Shown here: positions 16,473-25,653 of the stretch, piece by piece
Layout of the letters: the number at the start of each line of letters is the position of its first letter
Numbering within the stretch: position 1 is the stretch's first letter
DNA from: Bradyrhizobium icense
GTDB lineage: Bacteria > Pseudomonadota > Alphaproteobacteria > Rhizobiales > Xanthobacteraceae
DNA: 64,000 bases
Direction of reading: 5' to 3'
Assembly (NCBI RefSeq): GCF_001693385.1
Contig: NZ_CP016428.1
Span: forward strand, 8,050,001 to 8,114,000
Translations under genes and position numbers: made by a program
The notes under the pieces: model-generated
Database searches by the model: none
Told to the model about the DNA's origin: nothing
The model's input: only the letters and a program-made list of their open reading frames with translations

Positions 16473-18209
16473 TCAGTAAATCGGCGGCTCACCGACCGGC
16501 GCCCCAAAACCCGTCTCCAGAAAATCGAAGTCGCAGCCCTCATTGGCCTGCTTGATGTGGCGGGTGAACATCCAGCCATAGCCGCGCTCGTAACGCGGCT
16601 CCGGCGCCTTCCATTCGGCGCGGCGCATTGCCAGCTCCGCCTCCGGCACATCGAGGTTGATGGTGCGGGCGCTGACGTCGAGCGTGATCTTGTCGCCATT
16701 GCGCACGAGCGCCAGCGGGCCGCCGATCCAGGATTCCGGCGAGACATGCAGGATGCAGGCGCCATAGCTGGTGCCGCTCATGCGCGCGTCCGACAGCCGC
16801 ACCATGTCGCGCACGCCCTGCTTCACCAGTTTTGTCGGAATCGGCAGCATGCCCCATTCCGGCATGCCCGGCCCGCCCTGCGGTCCGGCGTTGCGCAGGA
16901 TCAGCACGTGATCGGCCGTGACGTCGAGCTCGGGATCGTCGATCGCCTTCTTCATCGAGGGATAATCGTCGAACACGAGCGCCGGCCCGGTGTGCTTGAG
17001 GAAGCGCGGCTCGCAGGCGCTCGGCTTGATCACGCAGCCGTCGGGCGCGAGATTGCCCTTGAGCACGGCCAGTGCGCCCTCCTTGTAGATCGGGTGCTCG
17101 ATCGTGCGGATAACGTCGTCATTGTAGACTTCGGCCCGCGCGATGTTGTCGCCGAGCGTCTGGCCGGTAACGGTCATGGCGTCGAGATGCAGATGCTGCT
17201 TGATGCGGCTCATCAGGCCCGGCAGGCCGCCGGCATAGAAGAAATCCTCCATCAGATATTCGTCGCCGCTCGGCCGCACGTTGGCGATCACCGGCACCTT
17301 GCGGCTGGCCTTCTCGAAATCGTCGAGCCCGATATCCTGGCCGGCGCGGCGCGCCTGCGCGATCAGATGGATGATCGCGTTGGTCGAGCAGCCCATCGCC
17401 ATCGCGACCGTGATCGCATTCTCGAACGCCTTTCGGGTCTGGATCTTGTCCGGCGTCAGATCCTCCCACACCATCTCGACGATGCGGCGGCCGCATCCGG
17501 AAGCCATGCGAATGTGACCGGCGTCGGCTGCGGGAATCGAGGACGCGCCCGGCAGCGTCATGCCGATCGATTCCGCAATCGCCGTCATGGTCGAGGCGGT
17601 GCCCATGGTCATGCAGGTGCCGTAGCTGCGGGCGATGCCGGCCTCGACGTCGACCCAGTCCTTGTCGGAGATCTTTCCGGCACGGCGCTCGTCCCAGTAC
17701 TTCCAGGCGTCGGAGCCAGAGCCCAGCGTCTTGCCCTTCCAGTTGCCGCGCAGCATCGGCCCCGCCGGCAGATAGATCGTCGGCAGGTTCATGCTGGTGG
17801 CGCCGAGCAAAAGCCCCGGCGTGGTCTTGTCGCAGCCGCCCATCAACACGACGCCATCGACGGGATGGCCGCGCAGCAATTCCTCGGCATCCATCGCCAG
17901 CATGTTGCGGTAGAGCATGGTGGTCGGCTTCAAAAACGATTCCGACAGCGACAGCGCCGGCAGTTCCATCGGGAATCCGCCGGCCATCAGGATGCCACGC
18001 TTGACGTCGTCGACGCGGCTCTTGAAATGCATGTGGCAGGGCTGCGCGTCCGACCAGGTGTTGAGGATCGCGATCACCGGCCGGCCCCTCCATTCCTCCG
18101 GCGCGTAGCCCATCTGCATGGCGCGCGAGCGGTGGCCGAAGGCGCGGAGGTCGTCGGGCGCGAACCAGCGCGCGCTGCGGAGGTCGGCGGGGTTCTTCTT
18201 GTTGCTCAT
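16473..18209 (-). CDS. IlvD/Edd family dehydratase, L-arabinonate/pentonate dehydratase-like
   Basis: A 578-aa Fe-S dehydratase. The three cluster-ligand cysteines are C58 (TWSDAQPCHMHF), C126 (LMGGCDKTTPG) and C199 (YGTCMTMGTAST), at nearly the same positions as in L-arabinonate dehydratases of about 579 aa; GCSTNAIIHLIAQARRAG and RLSDARMSGTSYG are also family hallmarks. It should convert an aldonate to its 2-keto-3-deoxy acid. The start ATG overlaps the stop of the upstream ABC permease by 4 bp (ATGA), so it is translated with the importer, which argues that its substrate is what the importer brings in. The exact sugar acid cannot be told from sequence. The open frame continues further upstream, but that part is a shadow of the permease gene. 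Confidence 0.9.
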   Translation of the reverse strand: MSNKKNPADLRSARWFAPDDLRAFGHRSRAMQMGYAPEEWRGRPVIAILNTWSDAQPCHMHFKSRVDDVKRGILMAGGFPMELPALSLSESFLKPTTMLYRNMLAMDAEELLRGHPVDGVVLMGGCDKTTPGLLLGATSMNLPTIYLPAGPMLRGNWKGKTLGSGSDAWKYWDERRAGKISDKDWVDVEAGIARSYGTCMTMGTASTMTAIAESIGMTLPGASSIPAADAGHIRMASGCGRRIVEMVWEDLTPDKIQTRKAFENAITVAMAMGCSTNAIIHLIAQARRAGQDIGLDDFEKASRKVPVIANVRPSGDEYLMEDFFYAGGLPGLMSRIKQHLHLDAMTVTGQTLGDNIARAEVYNDDVIRTIEHPIYKEGALAVLKGNLAPDGCVIKPSACEPRFLKHTGPALVFDDYPSMKKAIDDPELDVTADHVLILRNAGPQGGPGMPEWGMLPIPTKLVKQGVRDMVRLSDARMSGTSYGACILHVSPESWIGGPLALVRNGDKITLDVSARTINLDVPEAELAMRRAEWKAPEPRYERGYGWMFTRHIKQANEGCDFDFLETGFGAPVGEPPIY

Positions 18210-19069
18210 GACTGCGTGCCCCATTTCTGGACGGTGTTGCGCTCGATCGTGCGGAAGATCAGGTTCTCCACGATCAGGCCAATCACGATCACGGTCAACA
18301 GTCCGGCAAACACGGCGGGGATATCCAGGAGATTGCGGTTTTCGAAGATGAACCAGCCGAGGCCGCCCTGCCCCGACGACACGCCGAACACGAGCTCGGC
18401 GGCGATCAGCGTACGCCAGGCAAACGCCCAACCGATCTTCAGGCCCGTCAGGATCGAGGCGAAGGCGGCAGGGATCAGGATGCGGAATACGTAGGGCAAG
18501 CCGCGCAGGCCGTAATTGCGGCCGACCATGCGCAGCGTGTTCGACACGCTCTTGAAGCCGGAGTGGGTATTGAGCGCGACCGGCCACAGCACCGAATGGA
18601 TCAGCACGAAGACGAGGCTGCCGTTGCCGAGGCCGAACCAGATCAGCGCCAGCGGCAGCAGCGCGATTGCCGGCAGCGGATTGAACATTGCGGTGATGGT
18701 TTCGAGAAAATCCGTGCCGATGCGGGTCGAGATCGCAAGAATCGTGAAAATGGCGGCCAGCGCGATGCCGGCGCCGTATCCCATGAACAGCACCTTCAAC
18801 GATGCCCAGGCGCGCAACGGAATGGTACCGTCGCGCACCCGGTCGAACATCGTGACGACGGTGTCGTGAAAGGTCGGAAACAGCAGCGGGTTGTCGAGGA
18901 AGGTGCCATAGGCCTCCCATGCCGCCGCGAGAAAGAGGATGATGACGGCCTTGCGAACGAAGCCGTCGTTCCACAGCAGTTCCAGCACCGTGAGCTTGCG
19001 CTCGACCTCGGCCGGCACAACCGCGGTTGCGTCGGCGGCGTCGCGCAGCAGGATTCTTGCTTCGCCCAT
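18206..19069 (-). CDS. ABC importer permease, NitT/TauT (SsuC-like) family
   Basis: A 287-aa inner-membrane permease with about six membrane segments (first near residues 40-58). The binding-protein-dependent EAA-type loop is seen around RMVGRNYGLRGLPYVFRILI, before PAAFASILTGLKIGWAFAWR. These are typical of nitrate/sulfonate/taurine-type permeases. It lies between the ATPase (12-bp gap) and the dehydratase (4-bp overlap). In this cluster the substrate is probably an organic acid rather than nitrate or sulfonate. Confidence 0.9.
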   Translation of the reverse strand: MGEARILLRDAADATAVVPAEVERKLTVLELLWNDGFVRKAVIILFLAAAWEAYGTFLDNPLLFPTFHDTVVTMFDRVRDGTIPLRAWASLKVLFMGYGAGIALAAIFTILAISTRIGTDFLETITAMFNPLPAIALLPLALIWFGLGNGSLVFVLIHSVLWPVALNTHSGFKSVSNTLRMVGRNYGLRGLPYVFRILIPAAFASILTGLKIGWAFAWRTLIAAELVFGVSSGQGGLGWFIFENRNLLDIPAVFAGLLTVIVIGLIVENLIFRTIERNTVQKWGTQS

Positions 19070-19081
19070 CGCGCGCTCCTC

Positions 19082-19846
19082 CTAGTGGGCTGTCGCAGTG
19101 TCGGCGAACAAGAGATCATGGATCTGCTTCTCCAGCCGTGCCGCGCTGCCGTCCTCGCCGGAAACCTTGTCGACGTCGACCACCTCGGCCTTGACCCGGC
19201 CGGGATGCGGCGACAGCAGCAGGATGCGGTTGCCGATCTTGATCGCTTCCGCAATCGAATGGGTAACGAACAGGACGGTGAACTTGGTCTCCGCCCAGAG
19301 CTGCAGCAATTCGTCCTGGCAGGTACGCCGCGTCAGCGCATCGAGCGCGGCGAACGGCTCGTCCATCAAAAGAATATCCGGCTCCATCGCCATGCCGCGC
19401 GCGATCGCGACGCGCTGCTTCATGCCGCCGGACAGCGTGTGCGGATAGGCATCGACGACGCGGGTGAGGCTGACCTTCTCGATATAGGCCCGCGCCCGCA
19501 TCTCCGCTTCCTTGCGCGGCAATTTCCGCGTCATCAACAGCGGAAACATGACGTTTTCGAGCACCGTCTTCCACGGCAGGAGCTGGTCGAACTCCTGGAA
19601 GATCATCATGCGGTCGGCGCCAGGCTCGGATATCTCCCGCCCCGAGATCCGCATCTTGCCTTCGCTCGGCTTCATATAGCCGCCGACTGCTTTCAACAGC
19701 GTCGACTTGCCGCAACCGGAGGGGCCGAGCAGCACGAAGCGATCGGAACGATCGACCGTAAAACTGACCCGCTCGGTCGCGGTCACGACCGCGCTCGAAG
19801 TCTTGTAGCGCAGCGTTACGTCACTCACGTCGAGAAGCGCGGACAT
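19082..19846 (-). CDS. ABC importer ATPase, NitT/TauT (SsuB-like) family
   Basis: A 254-aa ATP-binding subunit with Walker A GPSGCGKSTLLK, a Q-loop in MMIFQEFDQLLPWKTV, signature LSGGMKQRVAIARG, Walker B DILLMDEPFAALD and the switch His in VLFVTHSIAEA. ATG 19846 lies 5 nt after the binding-protein stop. A longer open frame reaches 20008 but overlaps the binding-protein gene and lacks family sequence. It energises import of the cluster's substrate. Confidence 0.92.
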   Translation of the reverse strand: MSALLDVSDVTLRYKTSSAVVTATERVSFTVDRSDRFVLLGPSGCGKSTLLKAVGGYMKPSEGKMRISGREISEPGADRMMIFQEFDQLLPWKTVLENVMFPLLMTRKLPRKEAEMRARAYIEKVSLTRVVDAYPHTLSGGMKQRVAIARGMAMEPDILLMDEPFAALDALTRRTCQDELLQLWAETKFTVLFVTHSIAEAIKIGNRILLLSPHPGRVKAEVVDVDKVSGEDGSAARLEKQIHDLLFADTATAH

Positions 19847-19851
19847 GTCGC

Positions 19852-20871
19852 TCAGTTGCCCTTGAGGTCGTGTGCGACCGGCAGGTAATAGTCGGTCCAC
19901 GCCTTTGGCATGGTCTTCAGCGTACCGACCTTGTGCAAATGGGCAGCGAATTTCATGGTACCCTGCGGCTGCAGGTTCCATTCCATCATGCCGGGCTCCT
20001 TGAGCCACGCCAGCAGATCCTCGACGCTGGTTTTGTCGCCGGTTACTTCCTTGTAGATCTCAACCGCTGCCTTGGTGTCACGGCGGATCAAGTCCTGCGC
20101 TTCCTTGGTGGCGTCGCGCACCGCCTGCACGATCTTTGGATTGGCATCGGCGAATTTGGTTGTCGTGAAGAACTGCGCCTGGCTGAGCGGTCCGCCCATC
20201 ACGTCGGGCGAGGACAGCACCACATGTGCGCCGGGGACGTTCTTCAGTTCGAGGAACGTGAACGGCGGGATCGAGAAGTGATTGCGCACCTCGTGCTGCG
20301 CGTTGGTCAGCGCCACATAGGCGTCGGGATGGCCGAGCTGCACGGTGTTGGCATCGAGCTTCGACCACTGGTCGGCACCGAAAGTTTCTGCGGCTGCGAT
20401 CTGCAACACGATCGCCTGCGTCGAGACCTTGACCGTCGGCACCGCGATCTTGTCGTTCGGGCCGAAATCCTTGATCGACTTGATATTCGGATCGCGGCTG
20501 ATCAGCGTCATCGGCTGCGCCGAGGTGGCGACGATGCCCTTGACGCCGCCGCGGGTGCGGTCCCACAGCAGCAAGAGATTACCGGTCCCGGTGTTGAGGA
20601 TATCGACGCTGCCGGCCAAGAGCGCGTCGGTCTGTGCGCCGCCGCCACTTAAGTTGATCCATTTGGTGGTGACGCCTGATGCGCCGAGAGAAGCGGCATG
20701 CTTCTCGATCAGCTTGTGCTTTTCCATGATGTGCGAGGGCATGTAGAAGATGCCCGGCTGCCGCGACAGCGAAATCTCGGCCTTTTGTTGCGCCGACGCC
20801 GGCGAGCCCGGCAGCATCATGGCAAGGGCCGCAATTGCGCCCGCGCAGGCGCGCCACATCCCGTTTTTCAT
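19852..20871 (-). CDS. ABC importer substrate-binding protein, NitT/TauT (SsuA-like) family
   Basis: A 339-aa periplasmic protein with a signal peptide (about 1-27, ending ASAQQ). The mature part has the SsuA/NMT1-like pattern PGIFYMPSHIMEKHKLIEKH, WINLSGGGAQTDALLAGSVD (typical DAL..G..D segment), and a C-terminal half ending VGTLKTMPKAWTDYYLPVAH. It is the first gene of the cluster and divergent from the GntR/FCD regulator. It determines ligand specificity, which is unknown. Confidence 0.9.
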   Translation of the reverse strand: MKNGMWRACAGAIAALAMMLPGSPASAQQKAEISLSRQPGIFYMPSHIMEKHKLIEKHAASLGASGVTTKWINLSGGGAQTDALLAGSVDILNTGTGNLLLLWDRTRGGVKGIVATSAQPMTLISRDPNIKSIKDFGPNDKIAVPTVKVSTQAIVLQIAAAETFGADQWSKLDANTVQLGHPDAYVALTNAQHEVRNHFSIPPFTFLELKNVPGAHVVLSSPDVMGGPLSQAQFFTTTKFADANPKIVQAVRDATKEAQDLIRRDTKAAVEIYKEVTGDKTSVEDLLAWLKEPGMMEWNLQPQGTMKFAAHLHKVGTLKTMPKAWTDYYLPVAHDLKGN

Positions 20872-20909
20872 TGTGCATCTCCTCCGGCGTCTGATTGACG
20901 CTTCGAGGG

Positions 20910-20935
20910 AGATGCACTAATGTATTAGTGCATCT
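20910..20935. promoter_or_regulatory. Perfect palindromic operator between importer and gntR
   Basis: Two 12-base arms, AGATGCACTAAT and ATTAGTGCATCT, flank the dinucleotide GT with no mismatch. The site is 39 bp upstream of the importer start (20871) and 38 bp upstream of the regulator start (20973), so it can control both promoters. A/T-rich centred palindromes of this kind are typical of GntR/FCD regulators; the adjacent regulator is the obvious binder (inference). Confidence 0.8.
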
Positions 20936-20972
20936 GAAGCAAGCGTCTTCTGAAACCCAACCGGTCCGCTCG

Positions 20973-21692
20973 ATGGTTCCACTGCAAGCCGCCCCCCGCC
21001 GCGCGACCCTCCGTTCCGCCGATCGGCTCGATCGCGACCGCCAGGCCGCGCCGCAGGTGTTCGAGCGCCTGCGCGGCATGATCATTTCGCTGGAGCTGCC
21101 GCCGGGATCGCCACTGTCGCGCGCCGCACTGGCCGGACAATTCGGCGTGAGTTCGACACCGATCCGCGATGCGCTGATGCGGCTCGAGGAAGAAGGGCTG
21201 GTCGAAGTTTTTCCGCAATATGCCACGGTCGTCAGCCGGGTCGACGTGCGGCTGGCGCAGCAGGCGCATTTCCTGCGGCAGGCGGTCGAGCTCGAGATCG
21301 TTCGCATACTGGCGATGCGCCATGACGAAGCCTTCGCCGCCGAGCTCCATTCGATCATTGTCCGCCAGCAGCAATTCGCGAAAACCGGCGACTTCGAGAA
21401 ATTCATGGCCGCCGACAACGAGTTCCATGCCCAGCTCTATGCCGCCACGGATAAGCAGGACATCTGGTCGCTGGTGCGCAGCCGCAGCGGACATATCGAC
21501 CGGCTGCGCCGGCTGCATCTGCCTTCCCCCGGCAAGGCGCAGGATATCCTGCGGCATCACAAGCTGATTGCAAAAGCGATCGAGGCCGGCGAACCCGAAG
21601 CGGCGCAGAAGCACCTGCGTACCCATCTGTCGGGCACACTGAGCGAACTCGACCAGATCCGCTCGCGCTATCCCGAATATCTCAGCAACTGA
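20973..21692 (+). CDS. GntR family transcriptional regulator, FCD subfamily
   Basis: A 239-aa regulator. The N-terminal winged HTH includes QVFERLRGMIISLELPPGSP and FGVSSTPIRDALMRLEEEGL, followed by an all-helical FCD effector domain (about 95-225) with metal/effector-ligand residues in DNEFHAQLY and HHKLIAKAIEAGEPEAAQKH. The earlier in-frame start at 20895 would put the operator inside the gene, so ATG 20973 is chosen. It is divergent from the importer-dehydratase cluster and likely represses it until the imported acid or its breakdown product binds. Confidence 0.9.
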   Translation: MVPLQAAPRRATLRSADRLDRDRQAAPQVFERLRGMIISLELPPGSPLSRAALAGQFGVSSTPIRDALMRLEEEGLVEVFPQYATVVSRVDVRLAQQAHFLRQAVELEIVRILAMRHDEAFAAELHSIIVRQQQFAKTGDFEKFMAADNEFHAQLYAATDKQDIWSLVRSRSGHIDRLRRLHLPSPGKAQDILRHHKLIAKAIEAGEPEAAQKHLRTHLSGTLSELDQIRSRYPEYLSN

Positions 21693-22042
21693 TTCCGGCT
21701 GCATTGGCTGCGTGCGCAGGCTACTCGGACGAATCACGCGCGCCGGCGCAGCGCTTCGTATATGTCTGCCCAGCAACATGCGGATGTCGGCATTTTGTAC
21801 CGGCATTTTGGCGCCCAACGGGAACGTTCCTGCCGGGGAACAGTCGCCGCGAGACGCGGATTCCGCAATGTTCGCAACCTGCCGTTGATTGATTCCAGCG
21901 GAGCCCGGAGAACTTTTTACTTGGCGAAGATATTGGTCGTAGCTCACCGCGCCCCGGTGTTGCCTCCTCCCCGTAATGCGCCATAGCATCCGATTCGTCC
22001 GGTGGATTGCCGGAGCGAAGCGGGAGGCAAGCGAACACCGAC
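21693..22042. other. 350-bp intergenic region, no gene seen
   Basis: It lies between the GntR regulator and the hybrid kinase on the same strand. I see no convincing coding segment, terminator with T-run, or recognisable promoter box. It contains AACGTTCC and GGGGAAC words, but no GGAAC-N16/17-CGTT (EcfG-type) pair. Confidence 0.5.
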
Positions 22043-25000
22043 ATGACGCTCACGACCAGGTTAGCCATCGCGATGATTGCGTTGGTCGCGATCGCGGTTA
22101 CCGCGGTCGGATGGCTGAGCTATCGCAATCTGGAACAGGCGCTGCTGCAGCGCGCCCGCGACCGCATCGAAACGCATTCGCGGCAGCTCGCGACCGATCT
22201 GGAATATTACGCGGCGAGCGCGACCGGAGATGTTGCGGGCTTTCGTTCGGCGGTGGCATTGCATGGGCTGGTCCGCGCCCGCATGGCGGGCGGCACCGAT
22301 CCGATCGACGGCGTCTCTGAAAAAGTCTGGCGCGACCGGATCGCGGCACGTTTCGCAGCGGAACTCGAAGCCAAGCCGACCTATGCGATGTTTCGGATTA
22401 TCGGCCTCGACGATGACGGGCGTGAGGTCGTCCGCGTCGACCGAAACGGACCAAACGGCACGGTTCGGATCGTTGCTGAATCACAATTGCTGAAGAGAAG
22501 TAATCGCGGCTATTTCCAGGAAACGATCCGACTGCGTCCCGGCCAAATCTACGTCTCGCCGCTCGACTTGGGTCGCTTCGCCGGACTCATCGAGAAAGTG
22601 CACAGGCCGACGCTTCGCGTCGCGACGCCGATCTTCGCAGACAACGGCAAACTGTTCGGCATTTTCATGGTCAATGTCGATATGCGGCGCGCGTTCGACC
22701 GTATCCGGGCATCGGCGTGGCCGGGCGAGACGATCTACGTCGTCAACAAGGAGGGCGACTATCTCATCCACCCCGATCGTTCGCGCGAATTCGGCGCCTT
22801 GCTCGGCAGGCCGAACGACTGGAAAGCCGACTTCCCGCATCTGGCGTCGCAGGCCGAGGCAAAGCAAGGCAGTGCCGATATCGTACCGGACCAGGCTGGG
22901 CGGTCCAACGGGATAGCGTTTGCTCCCGCCGTCCTGGCCAGTTCCGAATGGGTTGGGGTGATCGAAACCACCTCGAACGCCGTCATCATGGCGCCGGCTG
23001 CGAGCATAAGGAATACTTCCCTTCTTGTCGGAGCGATCGCTGTGTTGGGAGCGGCAGTTTTGGCCCTGCTGATCGCGAGGTCGTTGACCCGGCCGATCGT
23101 CCGGCTGACCGAAGCTGTACAGGGGGTGGCCAGCAGCAAGAAGGTCGCCATCCCAGTCGATGCAGGCGGCGAGACCGGCGTGCTCGCGCGTGCGTTCGCG
23201 CAAGCGGTCGAAGAGATCAATGCAAAGACCGCTGCACTCCAGCACGAGGTCCAGGAGCATCGCCGCACCGTAGCCGCGCGTGACCATCATGCCGAGCGCG
23301 AACGGCTGTTCAGCGCGGCGGTCGAGTCCTCCAATGACGCCATCATCACGACGTCGCTCAATGGCACGGTCACCGGCTGGAATTCGGCCGCCGAGCGGCT
23401 GTACGGGTACACGGCTGCGGAAATCGTGGGCAAGACCATTACCCTGCTCGTTCCGATGGATCGGCTGCCCGAAGTGCATGACACGTTGCGCCGAATCGGC
23501 TCGGGCGAACGCATCGAGCAACATGAAACCGTCCGCCTGCGAAAAGATGGCAGCCGGATCGAAGTCTCGCTCAGCGTTTCCCCGATCAAGGCCCCCTCAG
23601 GCGCGACCATCGGCATCTCCAAGGTGACGCGCGATATCACCGAAACCAACAAGACCAGGCAGGTGCTGCGGCAACAGACCGAAGAGCTTCGTCGCATCTT
23701 CGAGACCTCGCAGGATCTGATCATGGTGATGGATTCTCGGGGATTCCTGGTTCAAATCAGCCCGAGCTGCGAGGCCATACTGGGCTATCGGCCGGAGGAG
23801 ATGATCGGCCGCAGCGGCGAGGATTTCATCCACCCCGACCATCTCGAAACTTCCCGCCAGGAAATGCGCGCGGCGCGGCGCGGCGAACGTCCGAAGATTT
23901 CGGACACGCGCTGCTTCCACAAGAATGGACAGGCGGTATGGCTTTCATGGCTCGGGACATGGTCCGAGCCGGTCAAGCGCTTTTTCTTCGTCGGCCGCGA
24001 CATGACCGAGAGCCGCTTGGCGCAAGAGACGTTGCGCGAAAGCGAACAGCTCGCACGCGGCATCATCGACACCGCGCTCGATGCCTTCGTGCAGATGGAC
24101 GATCAGGGCATCGTCACCGACTGGAACTCGCAGGCGGAGAAGATCTTCGGCTGGTCGCGCGCGGAAGCGGTCGGCACCCGGCTGAGCGAGCTGATCATTC
24201 CCGACGTCCACCGCGATGTGCACAGAGCCGGCCTGGAGCGGTTTCTGCGCACCGGCGAGGCCGCCATCCTGGGCCGCAGGTTTGAGATCGAGGCGATGCG
24301 GCGCGACGGAAGGGAAATCAAGGTCGAGCTCAGCGTCACCGCGCTGCGGCGGCGCAACGGATTCGTTTTCAACGGCTTCATGCGCGATCTCACCGACCAG
24401 ATCGCGGCCGAGGACAGAATCCGGCAGGCCGAGAAGATGGAGGCGATGGGGCAGCTCACCGGCGGCATCGCTCACGACTTCAACAACATCCTGACGGTGA
24501 TCACGGGAACGATCGAAATCCTGGCGGACGCCGTCAAGGGCGAACCGCAGCTTGCCGCCATCACGCGAATGATCGACGAGGCGGCCTCGCGCGGCGCAGA
24601 CCTCACCCAGCACCTGCTCGCCTTCGCGCGCAAGCAGCCGCTGGAACCGAAGGTAACCGACGTCAACACGCTGATCATCGACACCGCTAAACTGCTGCAG
24701 CGAACGCTCGGCGAGCATGTCGAGATCGAATCCGTGTTCGAAGACGAGACGTGCCCGGCGATCGTCGATCCCAATCAACTCGCCACCGCGATTCTCAATC
24801 TGGCTCTGAACGCCCGCGACGCCATGCCCGATGGAGGCAAGCTCATCATCGAGACCGGCTTCGTCATGCTCGACGACAATTATGCGAGGATGCACAGCGA
24901 CGTCCGACCCGGTCGCTACGCCACGATTGCGGTGAGCGATACCGGAACCGGCATTCCGGCTGCGATGCTCGACAAGGTATTCAATCCGTTCTTCACCTCG

Positions 25001-25549
25001 AAGGGACCTGGCAAAGGTACCGGCCTCGGGCTGAGCATGGTGTACGGCTTCATCAAACAATCGGCCGGTCACATCATGATCTACAGCGAAGAGGGCCATG
25101 GCACGACGATCAAGATGTATCTACCGCCGGCCATGGACGCATTGCCGGCGGCCGAGGCTACGCTGGTGCCGGCCGTCGAGGGCGGCCATGAAACGATTCT
25201 GGTGGTGGAAGACGACAAGCTGGTGCGCCACTATGTGCTGGCGCAACTGCATTCACTCGGTTACGTCACGCTCGATGCGGCGAACGCCACTGAAGCCCTC
25301 GCGCTGGTCCATACCGGCCACGCGTTCGACCTGCTGTTCACCGACGTGATCATGCCCGGCATGAACGGCCGCCAGCTCGCCGACGAGATAGCAAAGGCCA
25401 GACCCGGACTAAGGGTACTGTTCACCTCGGGCTATACCGAGAATGCCATCATTCACCACGGGCGACTTGACGAAGGCGTATTGCTGCTCGCCAAGCCGTA
25501 TCGGAAATCGGATATGGCGATCATGATCCGGAAAGCGCTCGCCGATTGA
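22043..25549 (+). CDS. Hybrid sensor histidine kinase: Cache sensor, HAMP, three PAS, HisKA-HATPase, receiver
   Basis: A 1168-aa membrane sensor kinase. Order: membrane segment (about 7-28), periplasmic dCache-like sensor, second membrane segment (about 328-348), HAMP (about 349-400), PAS domains at about 430-545, 555-670 and 675-790, HisKA with phosphoacceptor H811 in GGIAHDFNNILTVITG, HATPase with NLALNARDAMPDGG and GKGTGLGLSMVYGF, and a C-terminal receiver with D1101 in LLFTDVIMPGMNG. All catalytic signatures are present. It is convergent with a FixJ-like response regulator whose stop lies 98 bp away, so the two are a likely pair. ATG 22043 is favoured over TTG 22007, though neither has a strong Shine-Dalgarno. 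Confidence 0.92.
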   Translation: MTLTTRLAIAMIALVAIAVTAVGWLSYRNLEQALLQRARDRIETHSRQLATDLEYYAASATGDVAGFRSAVALHGLVRARMAGGTDPIDGVSEKVWRDRIAARFAAELEAKPTYAMFRIIGLDDDGREVVRVDRNGPNGTVRIVAESQLLKRSNRGYFQETIRLRPGQIYVSPLDLGRFAGLIEKVHRPTLRVATPIFADNGKLFGIFMVNVDMRRAFDRIRASAWPGETIYVVNKEGDYLIHPDRSREFGALLGRPNDWKADFPHLASQAEAKQGSADIVPDQAGRSNGIAFAPAVLASSEWVGVIETTSNAVIMAPAASIRNTSLLVGAIAVLGAAVLALLIARSLTRPIVRLTEAVQGVASSKKVAIPVDAGGETGVLARAFAQAVEEINAKTAALQHEVQEHRRTVAARDHHAERERLFSAAVESSNDAIITTSLNGTVTGWNSAAERLYGYTAAEIVGKTITLLVPMDRLPEVHDTLRRIGSGERIEQHETVRLRKDGSRIEVSLSVSPIKAPSGATIGISKVTRDITETNKTRQVLRQQTEELRRIFETSQDLIMVMDSRGFLVQISPSCEAILGYRPEEMIGRSGEDFIHPDHLETSRQEMRAARRGERPKISDTRCFHKNGQAVWLSWLGTWSEPVKRFFFVGRDMTESRLAQETLRESEQLARGIIDTALDAFVQMDDQGIVTDWNSQAEKIFGWSRAEAVGTRLSELIIPDVHRDVHRAGLERFLRTGEAAILGRRFEIEAMRRDGREIKVELSVTALRRRNGFVFNGFMRDLTDQIAAEDRIRQAEKMEAMGQLTGGIAHDFNNILTVITGTIEILADAVKGEPQLAAITRMIDEAASRGADLTQHLLAFARKQPLEPKVTDVNTLIIDTAKLLQRTLGEHVEIESVFEDETCPAIVDPNQLATAILNLALNARDAMPDGGKLIIETGFVMLDDNYARMHSDVRPGRYATIAVSDTGTGIPAAMLDKVFNPFFTSKGPGKGTGLGLSMVYGFIKQSAGHIMIYSEEGHGTTIKMYLPPAMDALPAAEATLVPAVEGGHETILVVEDDKLVRHYVLAQLHSLGYVTLDAANATEALALVHTGHAFDLLFTDVIMPGMNGRQLADEIAKARPGLRVLFTSGYTENAIIHHGRLDEGVLLLAKPYRKSDMAIMIRKALAD

Positions 25550-25612
25550 TCGCCACGGCGGCGCCCGCATCCTGCGGAAGGCTGCGCCGGATCCGGCCTG
25601 CCTGCGACCAGA

Positions 25613-25653
25613 CTTGCGATCAGGACCTTACGATCAGGAACTTACGATCAGAC
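25613..25653. repeat. Three tandem 14-bp units CTTRCGATCAGGAM
   Basis: Units CTTGCGATCAGGAC, CTTACGATCAGGAA and CTTACGATCAGAC follow each other directly between the convergent kinase and response-regulator genes; the last unit overlaps the stop codon of the response regulator. Confidence 0.75.

Noticed and set aside
16473..18974. Single 833-aa frame that would fuse an N-terminal extension to the dehydratase
   Set aside because: The first 255 residues are an out-of-frame reading of the ABC permease gene; the real dehydratase starts at 18209 with an ATGA overlap.
21693..22042. EcfG-type general stress promoter (GGAAC-N16/17-CGTT)
   Set aside because: GGAAC words are present, but no CGTT occurs at the required distance on either strand.
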